64,000 nt of DNA from Sulfurimonas sp. CG01_land_8_20_14_3_00_36_23. GTDB lineage: Bacteria > Campylobacterota > Campylobacteria > Campylobacterales > Sulfurimonadaceae. Below are positions 1 to 10,422 of this stretch, one piece after another (within the stretch, counting starts at the first letter, position 1; each line of letters opens with the position of its first letter). Under the pieces are notes generated by a model. It was given only the letters and a program-made list of their open reading frames with translations, did no database searches and was not told where the DNA came from. Position numbers and translations under genes: made by a program. Location: contig PETN01000020.1 of the NCBI GenBank assembly GCA_002781365.1, forward strand, positions 62,001 through 126,000. Reading direction: 5' to 3'.

Positions 1-144
1 TGTCAGGTTCCCAAGAAAAGACAAATCCATTCCTAAAAATTCAAAACTCACTTCGTTCAAACAGTTGAATTTTCTTAACGTCATTACTTTGTTTATTCTT
101 GGCTCTGCAGGTGTTGCAACTGACGCATAAGTTTTTGCGGCTTT

Positions 145-176
145 TTATGTCACTTTTTTTAAAAAAAGTGACATAA
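145..176. repeat. Perfect 32-bp palindrome TTATGTCACTTTTTTT/AAAAAAAGTGACATAA, possible bidirectional terminator or cruciform
   Basis: Read directly; two 16-nt arms with no loop, immediately 3' of the minus-strand ORF ending at 183. Confidence 0.7.
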
Positions 177-182
177 TGCTTA

Positions 183-584
183 TTATTTCATATTAGTTGA
201 ATGAAATTCATTTTCAATTTCATGTAAAAAAGTGTTAAACTCATCATAAGAAAATCTAACTTCATCTTTATTATTTTTAAATCTATATCCATTTGAATCT
301 ATATAAAAATCATGATGTGAAATAGAATCTCTTATAGTTTTGATTTTTTTAATATTTCCAGACAATTCTTTTTTCTGGTTTTTGTATTCCTCTTTTATTA
401 AGATTAATGGTAATAATCTATATATTCCAAAAAATTGATTTAGCAGTATATCTTTATGTCCAAACTTTTCTTGAAATTTATTTCTAATTTCTTTTAAAGT
501 TATATCTTCATTCTCATTGTCAAATTGATTAAGAAGGTATTCTACATATTTCAAATGTGCATTAATTGCTAGTATATCACTCAT
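183..584 (-). CDS. Hypothetical protein, possibly HEPN-like
   Basis: 133-aa ORF; RX4H-type motif in 'TIRDSISHHDFYID'. Confidence 0.55.
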   Translation of the reverse strand: MSDILAINAHLKYVEYLLNQFDNENEDITLKEIRNKFQEKFGHKDILLNQFFGIYRLLPLILIKEEYKNQKKELSGNIKKIKTIRDSISHHDFYIDSNGYRFKNNKDEVRFSYDEFNTFLHEIENEFHSTNMK

Positions 585-895
585 TAAAACTCTTCCATCC
601 GAAAAACCTCGAAAGCTACTTCCTCATAAGGATGAACCTCTTTTAAAACTTCTATAGCTTTTTTGATAAGTGCATCACTACAAATCATCTCAACTTTATA
701 CTCTTGAACTTTTTCTATCTTGTTCAGCTCGCCTAAGTGTGGGTTGGCATTGTCTATGGGTTTGAACTGACCTGTTCCTTGTGTCTCAAAACTGCAACAC
801 TCGTAGTTTTCATATCTTCCGACACCTATCTCAAAGAGAGCTTGTTTTGTTGCCTCTTTCGCCTCAGTAGGAACAAAGTAGTTTAGTTTGTACAT
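584..895 (-). CDS. NIF3/YqfO-like (CutA/PII-like fold) small protein
   Basis: 'NYFVPTEAKEATKQALFEIGVGRYENYECCSFETQGTGQFKP' and 'HPYEEVAFEVF' match YqfO-type domain motifs. Confidence 0.75.
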   Translation of the reverse strand: MYKLNYFVPTEAKEATKQALFEIGVGRYENYECCSFETQGTGQFKPIDNANPHLGELNKIEKVQEYKVEMICSDALIKKAIEVLKEVHPYEEVAFEVFRMEEF

Positions 896-901
896 ATAAA
901 A

Positions 902-1858
902 CTACTCACTCAGTAAGAGAAGGAGCTCTGGGTCTAGCTCTTTTACTTTTGAAGTTACTTCTTCTATACTTTTGTATTGAAAGCCGCTTTTTGTGTAGCA
1001 GATTACACTTTCATCTTTACCTTGAAGGAGTCCATCTATCGCATAAGTAACAAACTTATACGCCATTAATCTGTCATAAATTGTAGGGTTTCCACCTCTT
1101 TGAACATGTCCAAGCACGCTTACTCTTGACTCAACCCCGATTTTCTCCTCAAACCACTCTGCGATTTCACTTGACTCTTGTTCTATTCCTTCACTTACAA
1201 TCGCTATGAAATATCTTCTGCCATTGTTTATTTGCTCTTTGAAGCTCTCTTCGTAAGATTTTAAATCATATTTTACTTCAGGAATCAAGCAGAGTTCAGC
1301 ACCAGAAGTGAGATAGGAGATTAGAGCAAGATAGCCACAGTTCCTTCCCATCGTTTCAATAACAAAAGCTCTTTTAAAAGAGGAAGCAGTATCTCTGATG
1401 GCATCGATGGAGGTTTTTATGATACTCAGGGCAGAGTCAACGCCAAGACAATAATCTGTTCCATTTATATCATTATCTATAGTAGAGGGAATGCCGCAAA
1501 ATTTGATTTTATGCTCTTTATAAAAGAGATCCATTCCTGCAAAAGAGCCATCACCGCCTAAGACTAGAAGCATCTCTATATTTAAAGTATCCAAGTTTTT
1601 CTTAGCAAGAGCGCGGTACTCTTTGTCTCTAAATCTTTTAGAGCGGGCAGAGCCTATTTTGGTTCCACCTCTGTTGATAATTCCAGAGACATCACAATAG
1701 CTTGCCTTTTGTATCTTGTTATCAATCAAGCCCTCAAACCCATCGTAGATAAAGTAGGGCGTTAGAGCTTTTTTTTGTGCATACTCTACAAAATGTTTCA
1801 GTGCAGGGTTCATGCCTGAAACATCCCCTCCCGAACATAAAATTGCAATATTTTTCAT
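902..1858 (-). CDS. pfkA: 6-phosphofructokinase
   Basis: 'MKNIAILCSGGDVSGMN', 'LGGDGSFAG', 'GIPSTIDNDINGTDYCLGVDSA', 'VLGHVQRGGNPTIYDR'; start moved to internal ATG. Confidence 0.9.
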   Translation of the reverse strand: MKNIAILCSGGDVSGMNPALKHFVEYAQKKALTPYFIYDGFEGLIDNKIQKASYCDVSGIINRGGTKIGSARSKRFRDKEYRALAKKNLDTLNIEMLLVLGGDGSFAGMDLFYKEHKIKFCGIPSTIDNDINGTDYCLGVDSALSIIKTSIDAIRDTASSFKRAFVIETMGRNCGYLALISYLTSGAELCLIPEVKYDLKSYEESFKEQINNGRRYFIAIVSEGIEQESSEIAEWFEEKIGVESRVSVLGHVQRGGNPTIYDRLMAYKFVTYAIDGLLQGKDESVICYTKSGFQYKSIEEVTSKVKELDPELLLLLSE

Positions 1859-1946
1859 ACTCACTCTTTGCTTTAATTTTGTAGAGTTTACCATTATATA
1901 ATCTCAAATTAGATAAAATTTCAAATAATTTATATCAAGGTTTGGA

Positions 1947-3482
1947 ATGAAAAGAGCATTAGTGAGTGTGAGCGATAAGAGCGGTGTAGTTGATTTTTGT
2001 AAATCTTTAGTAAAAAATGGTTACGAGATAATCTCTACAGGTGGAACTTATAAAATGTTGGTTGAGAGTGGTGTATCTGCTATCGAGATAGACGAAGTTA
2101 CAAAGTTCCCAGAGTGTTTTGAAGGGCGTGTAAAAACTCTCAACCCATTTGTTCACGGTGGTATTTTACACCGTCGTGACAAGCAGTCCCATCTTGATCA
2201 AGCTGCGGAGCTTGGCGTTGAATCCATAGACTTAGTGTGTGTAAACCTTTATCCATTTAAAGCAACTATTGAAAAAACAGATGATTTTGAAGAGATAATA
2301 GAAAATATCGACATCGGTGGACCTGCAATGGTGCGCTCGGCTGCGAAAAACTTTGACAGTGTTATTATTGTAACGGATGTGAGTGATTATGCAACGGTTA
2401 TAGATGCGATAGAAAACGAAAAAAATACAGTTGAATTTCGTCGTGGTTTTATGATTAAAGCGTACGAGCACACAGCCGCTTATGACTCTATGATTGCAAA
2501 CTATATGAACAGCCGTTTTAACAATGGTTTTGGTGAGAAGCAGTTTGTAGTTGGAAACAAAGTGATGGATACACGTTATGGCGAAAACCCTCACCAAAAA
2601 GGTGCTTTGTATGAGTTTGACAAACACTACACAAGCAACTTTAAAACGCTCAAAGGTGAAGCAAGTTTTAACAACCTTAACGATTTAAATGGTGCTGTTA
2701 AAATTGCTTCTGCATTTGGAGACGACAATGCTGTTTGTATCTCAAAACATGGAAATCCATGTGGATTTGCTATAAAAGACACTTTGCTTGAGAGTTATGT
2801 TGAAGCTCTTAAATGTGACCCAGTATCTGCATTTGGTGGTGTTGTTGCAGTGAATGGAATCGTAAATAAAGAGTTAGCAGAAAAAATTAATGAAATCTTT
2901 ATAGAGGTTGTTATTGCAGGACGGATTACAGGAGAGGCACAAGAAGTATTTGCGGCTAAAAAAAGAATTAAACTTTTTGAGTGTGGAAGCGATAAACTTG
3001 TGTTGGCAAATGACACGAAAGACTTTAAACACATAGATGGTGGTTTTATCTATCAAGATGCTGATAAAGTAGCAGATGATGAAGTTAAAAATGCAAAGCT
3101 AATGAGTACAAAAAGTGCAACTGAGCAAGAGCTAAAAGATATGGAGATAGCTTATAAAGTTGCCTCTCTTACAAAATCTAATTGTGTCGTGTATGTGAAA
3201 AACTCTGCAATGGTAGCTGTTGGTATGGGGATGACATCTCGTGTAGATGCTTCTCAGTGTGCGCTTAAAAAAGCAAAAGATATGGGACTAGATGTAACAG
3301 GTGCAGCCCTTGCAAGTGAAGCATTTTTCCCATTCCGTGACTCTATCGATGCAGCTGCAGCAGCAGGTGTAAAATCTGTAATCGAGCCTGGTGGTTCAAT
3401 AAGAGATGATGAGATTATAGAAGCAGCCAATGAGTTTGGTATGTCACTTTACTTTTCTGAAGTTCGTCACTTCTTACACTAA
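1947..3482 (+). CDS. purH: Bifunctional AICAR transformylase/IMP cyclohydrolase
   Basis: Full-length 511 aa; '[18 protein letters not shown]', '[15 protein letters not shown]', '[30 protein letters not shown]'. Confidence 0.97.
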   Translation: MKRALVSVSDKSGVVDFCKSLVKNGYEIISTGGTYKMLVESGVSAIEIDEVTKFPECFEGRVKTLNPFVHGGILHRRDKQSHLDQAAELGVESIDLVCVNLYPFKATIEKTDDFEEIIENIDIGGPAMVRSAAKNFDSVIIVTDVSDYATVIDAIENEKNTVEFRRGFMIKAYEHTAAYDSMIANYMNSRFNNGFGEKQFVVGNKVMDTRYGENPHQKGALYEFDKHYTSNFKTLKGEASFNNLNDLNGAVKIASAFGDDNAVCISKHGNPCGFAIKDTLLESYVEALKCDPVSAFGGVVAVNGIVNKELAEKINEIFIEVVIAGRITGEAQEVFAAKKRIKLFECGSDKLVLANDTKDFKHIDGGFIYQDADKVADDEVKNAKLMSTKSATEQELKDMEIAYKVASLTKSNCVVYVKNSAMVAVGMGMTSRVDASQCALKKAKDMGLDVTGAALASEAFFPFRDSIDAAAAAGVKSVIEPGGSIRDDEIIEAANEFGMSLYFSEVRHFLH

Positions 3483-3502
3483 AAATCAAAATAACAACAT
3501 AC

Positions 3503-3528
3503 TTTCCACATGCCGTAGCATGTGGAAA
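3503..3528. repeat. Inverted pair of dispersed motif: TTTCCACATGC-cgta-GCATGTGGAAA
   Basis: Read directly; 11-nt arms, 4-nt loop, just after purH stop. Confidence 0.9.
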
Positions 3529-3578
3529 TCATTTACCTTTTTCTAAATTATCAATAAAAAATTTGAAGCCCACCTTGA

Positions 3579-3608
3579 TTGACATCCACTCAACCCTTAT
3601 GATATAAT
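3579..3608 (+). promoter_or_regulatory. Sigma70-type promoter TTGACA-N18-TATAAT upstream of dnaJ-like gene; overlaps TTGATTG-N5-CACTCAA inverted repeat, a possible HAIR-like element
   Basis: Exact -35 and -10 hexamers; imperfect inverted repeat at 3575-3593; downstream operon encodes HspR. Confidence 0.6.
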
Positions 3609-3659
3609 CCCGCTTAATAAACAAATATGTTACAAGATAAAAATTAGGACAAAAATAAA

Positions 3660-4520
3660 ATGGCTAAATCACTATACGAAACTTTAGAAATCCCAGAAAA
3701 CGCGAGTGAATCTGAGATTAAAAAAGCATATAGAAAACTTGCGCGTCAGTACCACCCTGATGTTAACAAAGACCCAAAAGCAGAAGATAAATTTAAAGAG
3801 ATAAACTCAGCTTATGAGATATTAAGCGATAAAGAGAAAAAACAACAGTACGACAGACATGGAGATAGTATGTTTGGTGGACAAAACTTTCATGACTTTT
3901 CTCGTTCTCACAGTGGTGCTGGAAATGCAGATTTGGATGAGATTTTAAGAAGCATGTTCTCTGGTGGCGGTGGAGGTTTTGGTGGTTTCGGGGGAGGTGG
4001 CTTCTCTCAGCAGCAACCAAACCTTGATATTGAAACAAGTGTGACTATACCATTTAGTGTCTCTATCCTTGGTGGTTCTCACTCAGTTGCTGTGAACGGA
4101 GAGCGATTTGATATTAAAATCCCAGCGGGTGTCAAAAATGGAGAGAAGATGCGTGTTAAAGGAAAAGGGCATGCACAAGGCGGAAGAGCAGGAGACCTCT
4201 TCTTAAAAATCAATGTTGCTCATAATCCTGAATATATTAGAGAAGATGATGATCTGATTAAAAGTTTTGATGTTCCACTTGTTGCAGCACTCTTTGGCGA
4301 TAAAGTTGCTATTAAGACATTAGAAAAAGAGATAAAATTAAAAATCCCACAGAACACTAAAAATGGACAGAGTTTTCGTGTAAAAGAGATGGGTGCTATG
4401 AATCGTAAAACGAAAGTCCGTGGAGATTTATATTTAAAAGCAAATATTATCTTACCTAAGATTGAAGATTTAGATGAAAAGTTAGTTGACATCATGAAAG
4501 AAAAGCTACCAAAAGCGTAA
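3660..4520 (+). CDS. cbpA: DnaJ-class co-chaperone (CbpA type)
   Basis: N-terminal J domain with HPD ('[25 protein letters not shown]'), Gly/Phe-rich linker, C-terminal substrate domains, no zinc finger. Confidence 0.9.
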   Translation: MAKSLYETLEIPENASESEIKKAYRKLARQYHPDVNKDPKAEDKFKEINSAYEILSDKEKKQQYDRHGDSMFGGQNFHDFSRSHSGAGNADLDEILRSMFSGGGGGFGGFGGGGFSQQQPNLDIETSVTIPFSVSILGGSHSVAVNGERFDIKIPAGVKNGEKMRVKGKGHAQGGRAGDLFLKINVAHNPEYIREDDDLIKSFDVPLVAALFGDKVAIKTLEKEIKLKIPQNTKNGQSFRVKEMGAMNRKTKVRGDLYLKANIILPKIEDLDEKLVDIMKEKLPKA

Positions 4521-4533
4521 TGGAGGGATTATA

Positions 4534-4917
4534 ATGCACCACTATGACGAACCTGTATATTTAATCAGTATCGTTGCTAAAATACTCGATATTCACCCTC
4601 AGACACTACGTCAGTATGAGAGAGAAAATTTAGTATGCCCATCGAGATCAGGCGGTCGTATCAGATTGTATTCTCAAAGAGATATTGATAAAATTAAACT
4701 TATTTTACGCTTAACACGTGAACTTGGAGTAAACTTAGCAGGGGTTGATATTATCCTTCGATTAAAGGTAAATGTTGAAGAGATGGAAGAGGAGATTTCC
4801 TCTTTAAAATATGAAGTGATGAAAGCTAAAAACAGTCATGTTGTCTCACCTGATAAAGCTTTAGTCGCAAAAAAAAGCATTTATGAGATGATAATTTTTC
4901 AAGAAAAGAAAAAGTAG
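4534..4917 (+). CDS. hspR: HspR, MerR-family heat shock repressor
   Basis: 'YLISIVAKILDIHPQTLRQYERENLVCPSRSGGRIRLYSQRDIDKI'; adjacent to cbpA-like gene. Confidence 0.92.
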   Translation: MHHYDEPVYLISIVAKILDIHPQTLRQYERENLVCPSRSGGRIRLYSQRDIDKIKLILRLTRELGVNLAGVDIILRLKVNVEEMEEEISSLKYEVMKAKNSHVVSPDKALVAKKSIYEMIIFQEKKK

Positions 4918-4919
4918 AT

Positions 4920-6182
4920 TTACTCTTTAAGTCTTGTTATTTTTGCTCCGACACCTTGGAGCTTTTGCTCTAAAGAGTCATAACCACGATCAAGATGGTA
5001 GATACGGTGAATGTTTGTCTCACCCTCTGCAACAAGTGCTGCTAGAACCAAAGCACTTGAAGCTCTTAAGTCCGTTGCCATCACATCTGTTCCGCTAAGT
5101 TTATTCTTCCCATTTACAGTCGCTACGTTTCCATTTAAACTTATATCTGCGCCCATTCTTTGAAGTTCACTTACATGCATAAATCTGTTTTCAAAGAGTC
5201 TCTCCTCTATGATAGAAGTTCCATCCGCTTGTGTAGCAAGTGCTAAAAATTGGGCTTGCATATCTGTAGGAAAGGCAGGGTACTCTTGAGTGATGATTTT
5301 TACAGGTTTAATCACTTGTGATGGATGGATTGTAATCGTGTCTGGTGTGATTGTAAAAGTGCTTCCCATCTCTTCAAGCTTTGCAATAACTGCGCCAAGA
5401 TGTTTCGCATTTACATTTTCAAGTGTGAGTTCTGATTTTGTGATAGCTCCTGCACAAAGGTATGTTCCAGCTTCAATGCGGTCAGGAATCACGGAGAACT
5501 CTTTGATGTTTATAAGTTTCTGATTTGTTCCTTGAACTGTTAATACTGCAGTTCCAACTCCATCAATATGGACTCCATTCTCATTTAAAATTTCACACAA
5601 CTGCACGACTTCTGGTTCTCTTGCTGCATTTGTAATGGTTGTTACTCCGTGTGCAAGTGCGGCAGCCATAACAATATTTGCCGTTCCTGTGACTGTTATT
5701 TTATCAAAGTTTATATTGCAGCCTTTGAGTCCATTTGGGGCAGTTGCTTGTACATAACCAGCTTTGATTTTTATAACTGCACCCATCATCTCTAATGCTT
5801 TGAGATGTAAATCAATAGGTCTCTGCCCAATTGCACAGCCACCTGGGAGTGAAACTTCACAATGTCCAAATCTAGCGAGAATAGGACCTAAAACTAAGAT
5901 AGAAGCTCGCATCGTTTTTACAATATCATAGGTTGCTTTTGTCTCACTCAATGTGGAAGTGTCAACAGTAACACTATCTTGAAGAAACTCACATTTTGCA
6001 CCAAGATTTGATAAGAGTTTTAGTAGGGTTTTAATATCAGCCACATTAGGTAGGTTTTTAATGCTGACACTATTTTTTGCTAAGATGGTCATTGCTATGA
6101 GGGGTAAAGATGCATTTTTTGCACCAGAGATTTTTATAGTTCCATGGAGGGATTTAATGCCCTGCGTTTTTAAATAATCCAT
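4920..6182 (-). CDS. murA: UDP-N-acetylglucosamine 1-carboxyvinyltransferase
   Basis: '[17 protein letters not shown]', '[25 protein letters not shown]', '[16 protein letters not shown]'. Confidence 0.97.
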   Translation of the reverse strand: MDYLKTQGIKSLHGTIKISGAKNASLPLIAMTILAKNSVSIKNLPNVADIKTLLKLLSNLGAKCEFLQDSVTVDTSTLSETKATYDIVKTMRASILVLGPILARFGHCEVSLPGGCAIGQRPIDLHLKALEMMGAVIKIKAGYVQATAPNGLKGCNINFDKITVTGTANIVMAAALAHGVTTITNAAREPEVVQLCEILNENGVHIDGVGTAVLTVQGTNQKLINIKEFSVIPDRIEAGTYLCAGAITKSELTLENVNAKHLGAVIAKLEEMGSTFTITPDTITIHPSQVIKPVKIITQEYPAFPTDMQAQFLALATQADGTSIIEERLFENRFMHVSELQRMGADISLNGNVATVNGKNKLSGTDVMATDLRASSALVLAALVAEGETNIHRIYHLDRGYDSLEQKLQGVGAKITRLKE

Positions 6183-6308
6183 TCTTCTCTTTTTAAAGCA
6201 AATTTAATCTTGTTATTATATCTTTTTTTCCTAAGAGTTTGCCCATTGTATAACTCTTTTTACGATATACTTTTGCATAGATACAATAGGAAAATAGAGG
6301 AAAACAGA

Positions 6309-6740
6309 TTGAATTCAGCCTTAGAGAGATTAAAAACATTAACAAATAAAATCGCTGGTTACGAGACGGCTAGAAAGGATAATTTGAAAATTTTGGAAAT
6401 CTTATATAAAGAGATTGGGATAGATAAAAAAGTTGAAACTTTTCATGATTTATTCTCTTTCAAAGCAATCAATCTCTCTGGTGCATCTCTGCTAAGTGAG
6501 AGCCTTGGCGAGATTAAAGAGGGAAAATACCTTCAAGTTCTTGCTATCTCCTATGACAAAAAAGCGCTTGTTAAAAGTAAAAATATTTCCTTGGCTTACT
6601 TTGGCCGTGCCGAGAGTGTGGATGTCGAATTAAAAGATAAAGTAGTGGAGTTTATCATTCGTTATAGATTTGAAAAAAGCTTTATGACTTTAGAACATTA
6701 CTACGACATGTTAGAGCCATTTAAAAGAAATCATGAGTAG
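6309..6740 (+). CDS. Conserved hypothetical protein
   Basis: ORF; start probably the internal TTG at 6309, upstream extension looks noncoding. Confidence 0.6.
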   Translation: MNSALERLKTLTNKIAGYETARKDNLKILEILYKEIGIDKKVETFHDLFSFKAINLSGASLLSESLGEIKEGKYLQVLAISYDKKALVKSKNISLAYFGRAESVDVELKDKVVEFIIRYRFEKSFMTLEHYYDMLEPFKRNHE

Positions 6741-7272
6741 GTTCTATTTTTTATTGTGGCTTTCGTGGGCGTTTCGGGTTACACTTGAGAGTCTCATTTT
6801 GGCATGTGGATTTGCACTTCTTCTTACACTCTCTTTATACTTTATTCAAGGCATGCCAACATTAAGCAGTGAGGTTTTAGAAGCGCTCCTCAATCTCTTT
6901 AAATTTTGGTTTCCAGTCGTTTGGGGTTTGACACTTTTGATTGCGCTCTTTAGAAGTTTAAAGTATATTTTTAATACTCCACATGCAGGATATGAGTTGC
7001 AACTTATAGCTTGTAATAGTGATGAGGTCTTAGAAGAGATAGGGTATGGTGATTTAGTAAAAGTTTGGCGACGCTGGTTTATGTTAATGATATGGCTTGT
7101 TGGCATTTGTATGATTTTGGCCTTGGGGATTACCTACCTTTTTACATCCTTTAGTGGCATCTTCGAGTGGTTCAATATCTTCTGGATGTTTGGCTTTATA
7201 CTTATCTGCGGTTATTTCTCTTTTATCTTCTTAGGTGCTCGATGTAAAAAGGCAAAGCTAAGAAAATGTTAA
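6733..7272 (+). CDS. Predicted membrane protein
   Basis: Several hydrophobic segments; overlaps neighbours. Confidence 0.65.
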   Translation: MSRFYFLLWLSWAFRVTLESLILACGFALLLTLSLYFIQGMPTLSSEVLEALLNLFKFWFPVVWGLTLLIALFRSLKYIFNTPHAGYELQLIACNSDEVLEEIGYGDLVKVWRRWFMLMIWLVGICMILALGITYLFTSFSGIFEWFNIFWMFGFILICGYFSFIFLGARCKKAKLRKC

Positions 7273-7988
7273 TCTTTCTAGATATAGAGACTACAGGTTT
7301 AGAAGAAGAGGAGAAGATAGTCTCTCTTGCTCTTATCGCTTTAGAAGATGGCAGTTGCTATGCAAAGTATGACTTAGTCAATGAGGGCAAAAAAATACCA
7401 GCGAAGGCTTCATCGATTCATCATATAACAAATGAGATGATTCGAGGGAAGCCAAAACTTAAAGAGAGTGAAACGTACAAGTTCTTACAAGCGCAAAACC
7501 TGCCAACTACAACTTTAATCGCACATAACATCAAGTTTGATTTGAAAATGCTTTTGGCATGTGGATTTGAATTTTGTGGAGAGATTATCGATACGCTAAG
7601 AGTCACAAAACATTTGATACCTGAGTGTGAAAATTTTTCACTGCAATTTTTACGCTATGAGTTAAAACTTTATCGTGATGAAGAGAGAGAGGCTTTGGCA
7701 TGTTCAATGGAGAGTGAGATACGTTCACATAACGCACTCAGTGATGCTTTGGTGGATAAACTTTTATATAATTATCTTTTAGAGATTGCTTCAAAAGATG
7801 AGATGTGCGAACTGAGTTTTAAAAAGGTACTTATGCAAAAATTTAATTTTGGTAAGTATGAGGGTCGATACATCGAAGAGATTAGCATCTGCGACCGTGG
7901 ATACTTAGAGTGGATGTTGATGAATATTTTAGATTTGGATGAAGATTTAAGATATAGTATAAATTATTATCTAGAAGAGAACCTATGA
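7266..7988 (+). CDS. DnaQ-like 3'-5' exonuclease
   Basis: 'IFLDIETTGLEEEEKIVSLALIALEDG', 'LIAHNIKFDLKML', 'HNALSDALV' exonuclease motifs. Confidence 0.85.
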   Translation: MLIFLDIETTGLEEEEKIVSLALIALEDGSCYAKYDLVNEGKKIPAKASSIHHITNEMIRGKPKLKESETYKFLQAQNLPTTTLIAHNIKFDLKMLLACGFEFCGEIIDTLRVTKHLIPECENFSLQFLRYELKLYRDEEREALACSMESEIRSHNALSDALVDKLLYNYLLEIASKDEMCELSFKKVLMQKFNFGKYEGRYIEEISICDRGYLEWMLMNILDLDEDLRYSINYYLEENL

Positions 7989-9833
7989 GATATTTACAAT
8001 CTTTAATATACCCACTTCATCTTCTATAAGCTTAAAGATTTTTTTACTCATTTTCTCATCTGTTGTCAGTTTTATATCAACTAAAGGTTTGTTGAGTCTA
8101 TAAATAATATGGTTATATCCGTTAATAGGCTCGTTGAGTACAATCTTAGAATCAAAGACATTGAAGTTGCTATTGGATGCTTTTTTCTCCAACTCCTCAT
8201 ATTTACTCTTCTTGTACTCTACATCTTCCTTGAGCTTTTTGTAGCGAACTTGCATTATGCGGCATGATTTGAATTTTTGAAGAAGAGAAGCAGAAATCTC
8301 AATACCCTTCTCTTTACTCGCAATCACCGCCTCTCTTATTTTTTTACATGGCTCTAGATTTTTTTTGACTTGTTCAGTACTCTGCTTAAAGGCTTGTAAT
8401 AAAAGTACCAACTCCTCTTTTGTCTTCTTTAAATACTCATCATCATCCTCTTTATTCTCAAAAGCACTTGTAACGAGCGGGTTAATTATAAATTGATTCT
8501 CTTCACCTTTTACTTTATCAATCTGAATGTACTGCGAAGCTTCCATCGTAACATGGGAACCAAGTGTCCCAATCTCAATAGTTCTTGCTCTAATTTTCCC
8601 ACGCATAGCATTTTTTACAATCGCGACATCTGCAATAATCTCACCACCTTCAAGCGTTGTGACTTCAACTCTTCGACCTACAACCTTCCCTTTATGGAGT
8701 CCTATATTTGCATTCACACATTTAATAGAGGAGTCATTGTGGGATTGCCCTGTTATTGATAAGTTGCGTGTTTCTATTTTTGTATTAGGTCCAATACTTC
8801 CACTAATGGAAAGATTTTGAACGATAACATGCATACCTTCTTCTATAGCATCCTCTAAAGGGTTCTCTTTTATTACATTTATAGAGATTTCTGAATCTAA
8901 ATCAGTATTAATCGTTCCTGTTGTCTTAAAAGAAATTTCACCTACATCAATACTGTTTGAAATATCATATTGATTTCCAGTTTTGACAAGATAACCACTT
9001 TTCGTAGATAAATATTTGATATTTTCAAAACTATCTTGCACTTCAATATTGTTCTCAACTGTAAAGAGTGGAGTTGTATCTAAATCTATAATCTCAACTG
9101 CAATGAGTTCTCCTCTGCAAGTTCTTCCATGTTCTCCTTGCTGAGGCTTAATAAATTCAAATAACTCTTCTCCTGGTGAACAGCTAATTAAAAATCCTCT
9201 GTTTGAGTAGTTCACTCTCCCCGCTTCATCTTCACTACCTATATCATTTTCATCTTCAATTGTCATGAGAGTTTTAGCATTTACTGCTTCTATCTCTTCT
9301 AATCCTTGTGAAAGAAGGATTTTTTTGTCTTCTTTAAATGTTATGCTTTTAATTTTTTCTATAACATCTACAAACTGTTTAATGATGCTTTTATAATCTA
9401 CATCAAAGAGATAAAGCATGATTCCTGATCGTAACTTTTGCTCTATTATGTAGCTTAAAAAATCCTCATAAAGTTCACTGTAATAGGTCAGCTTTGAGCC
9501 TTTTTTTATGACTAAGTAAGCCATTGTGTCACTGTTTTTAAACTCGATTTCACTTATCATATTTCTAAATGGATAAGAGTCCTCTTTGTGTTTAATATCA
9601 ATATTGTACTCTTGCTGGAACTGCATAGTCTCATCTCTCAAAGAGTCTTCATGTCGATAGGTGTCAAAATCTTTAGAGAAGATTTCAACTAAATTTAAAT
9701 CAGAATCTTTAAAGAATGTACTGATTGAGCGTACTTTGATATAGAGTTCAGAAGGAGAAAAGTTGTTTTTTGTCGCAATACGTAAGAGTTCTTTTTGAAC
9801 ATTGCTAGTAGTGATATTTACAGGGCTCATCAT
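7983..9833 (-). CDS. FapA/DUF342 family protein
   Basis: Beta-helix-like central region with 'SISGSIGPNTKIETRNLSITG..' followed by coiled coil. Confidence 0.75.
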   Translation of the reverse strand: MMSPVNITTSNVQKELLRIATKNNFSPSELYIKVRSISTFFKDSDLNLVEIFSKDFDTYRHEDSLRDETMQFQQEYNIDIKHKEDSYPFRNMISEIEFKNSDTMAYLVIKKGSKLTYYSELYEDFLSYIIEQKLRSGIMLYLFDVDYKSIIKQFVDVIEKIKSITFKEDKKILLSQGLEEIEAVNAKTLMTIEDENDIGSEDEAGRVNYSNRGFLISCSPGEELFEFIKPQQGEHGRTCRGELIAVEIIDLDTTPLFTVENNIEVQDSFENIKYLSTKSGYLVKTGNQYDISNSIDVGEISFKTTGTINTDLDSEISINVIKENPLEDAIEEGMHVIVQNLSISGSIGPNTKIETRNLSITGQSHNDSSIKCVNANIGLHKGKVVGRRVEVTTLEGGEIIADVAIVKNAMRGKIRARTIEIGTLGSHVTMEASQYIQIDKVKGEENQFIINPLVTSAFENKEDDDEYLKKTKEELVLLLQAFKQSTEQVKKNLEPCKKIREAVIASKEKGIEISASLLQKFKSCRIMQVRYKKLKEDVEYKKSKYEELEKKASNSNFNVFDSKIVLNEPINGYNHIIYRLNKPLVDIKLTTDEKMSKKIFKLIEDEVGILKIVNIS

Positions 9834-9959
9834 GTATTGAATCTTTATTGCTTAAATTTTGTTGATTCCTATATTACAGTTTCTAATATAAAATACAGCA
9901 ATTTGTGAGTGTAAATCGGCAAAATAAGCAATGCATTTAGTAATTTATTATGGCAGAGC

Positions 9960-9973
9960 TTTCCACATGCCAA
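9960..9973 (-). repeat. Dispersed motif, single intergenic copy (TTTCCACATGCCAA)
   Basis: Read directly. Confidence 0.9.
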
Positions 9974-10056
9974 TAGAAGAGTACTTTTTTTGTAGAGTAT
10001 ATTTGTTATAATGTATAAATTTGATAAAGTATCGGTTACTATTTATAAGGAAGTTC

Positions 10057-10422
10057 ATGAAAGTTGCAGTTGAGTGTAAATCACCACTATTACAAAAATC
10101 TTTGGAGATGTTTTTATCTAAATATCTAAGCTCAAAAAAACAGTGCGACATCGTTGTTTGTGATGTTGAGTGCCTCAATGATGCAAGATGTTTTTATATC
10201 TCTAGTCATCCAAACGCAGATTTAATCAAACCATTTTCTAAATCTCAACTACTTCTTGCACTTGAAAACAGATATAAAAACTTGAACCTTAGTGCTAGCA
10301 TTGAAGAAGAAGAGATTGAAGAACCTTTAAACTTTGACATCCTAGAAAAAAGAATAGAGTTTTTAACAACAGAGTATCAAAAAAATATATTAAAAGCGGT
10401 GAAAGCATTTTATGAAAAATAG
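10057..10422 (+). CDS. Conserved hypothetical protein in flagellar cluster
   Basis: ORF with internal ATG 'MKVAVECKSPLLQKSLEMFL'; overlaps rsmD-like ORF. Confidence 0.6.
   Translation: MKVAVECKSPLLQKSLEMFLSKYLSSKKQCDIVVCDVECLNDARCFYISSHPNADLIKPFSKSQLLLALENRYKNLNLSASIEEEEIEEPLNFDILEKRIEFLTTEYQKNILKAVKAFYEK

Noticed and set aside
1-144. AT-rich leading segment with short inverted words (AATTCAA...TTGAATT)
   Set aside because: No ORF or recognised RNA; truncated by the window edge, so no supported call
2232-3056. Minus-strand ORFs inside purH
   Set aside because: Antisense to a conserved gene, no recognisable domains
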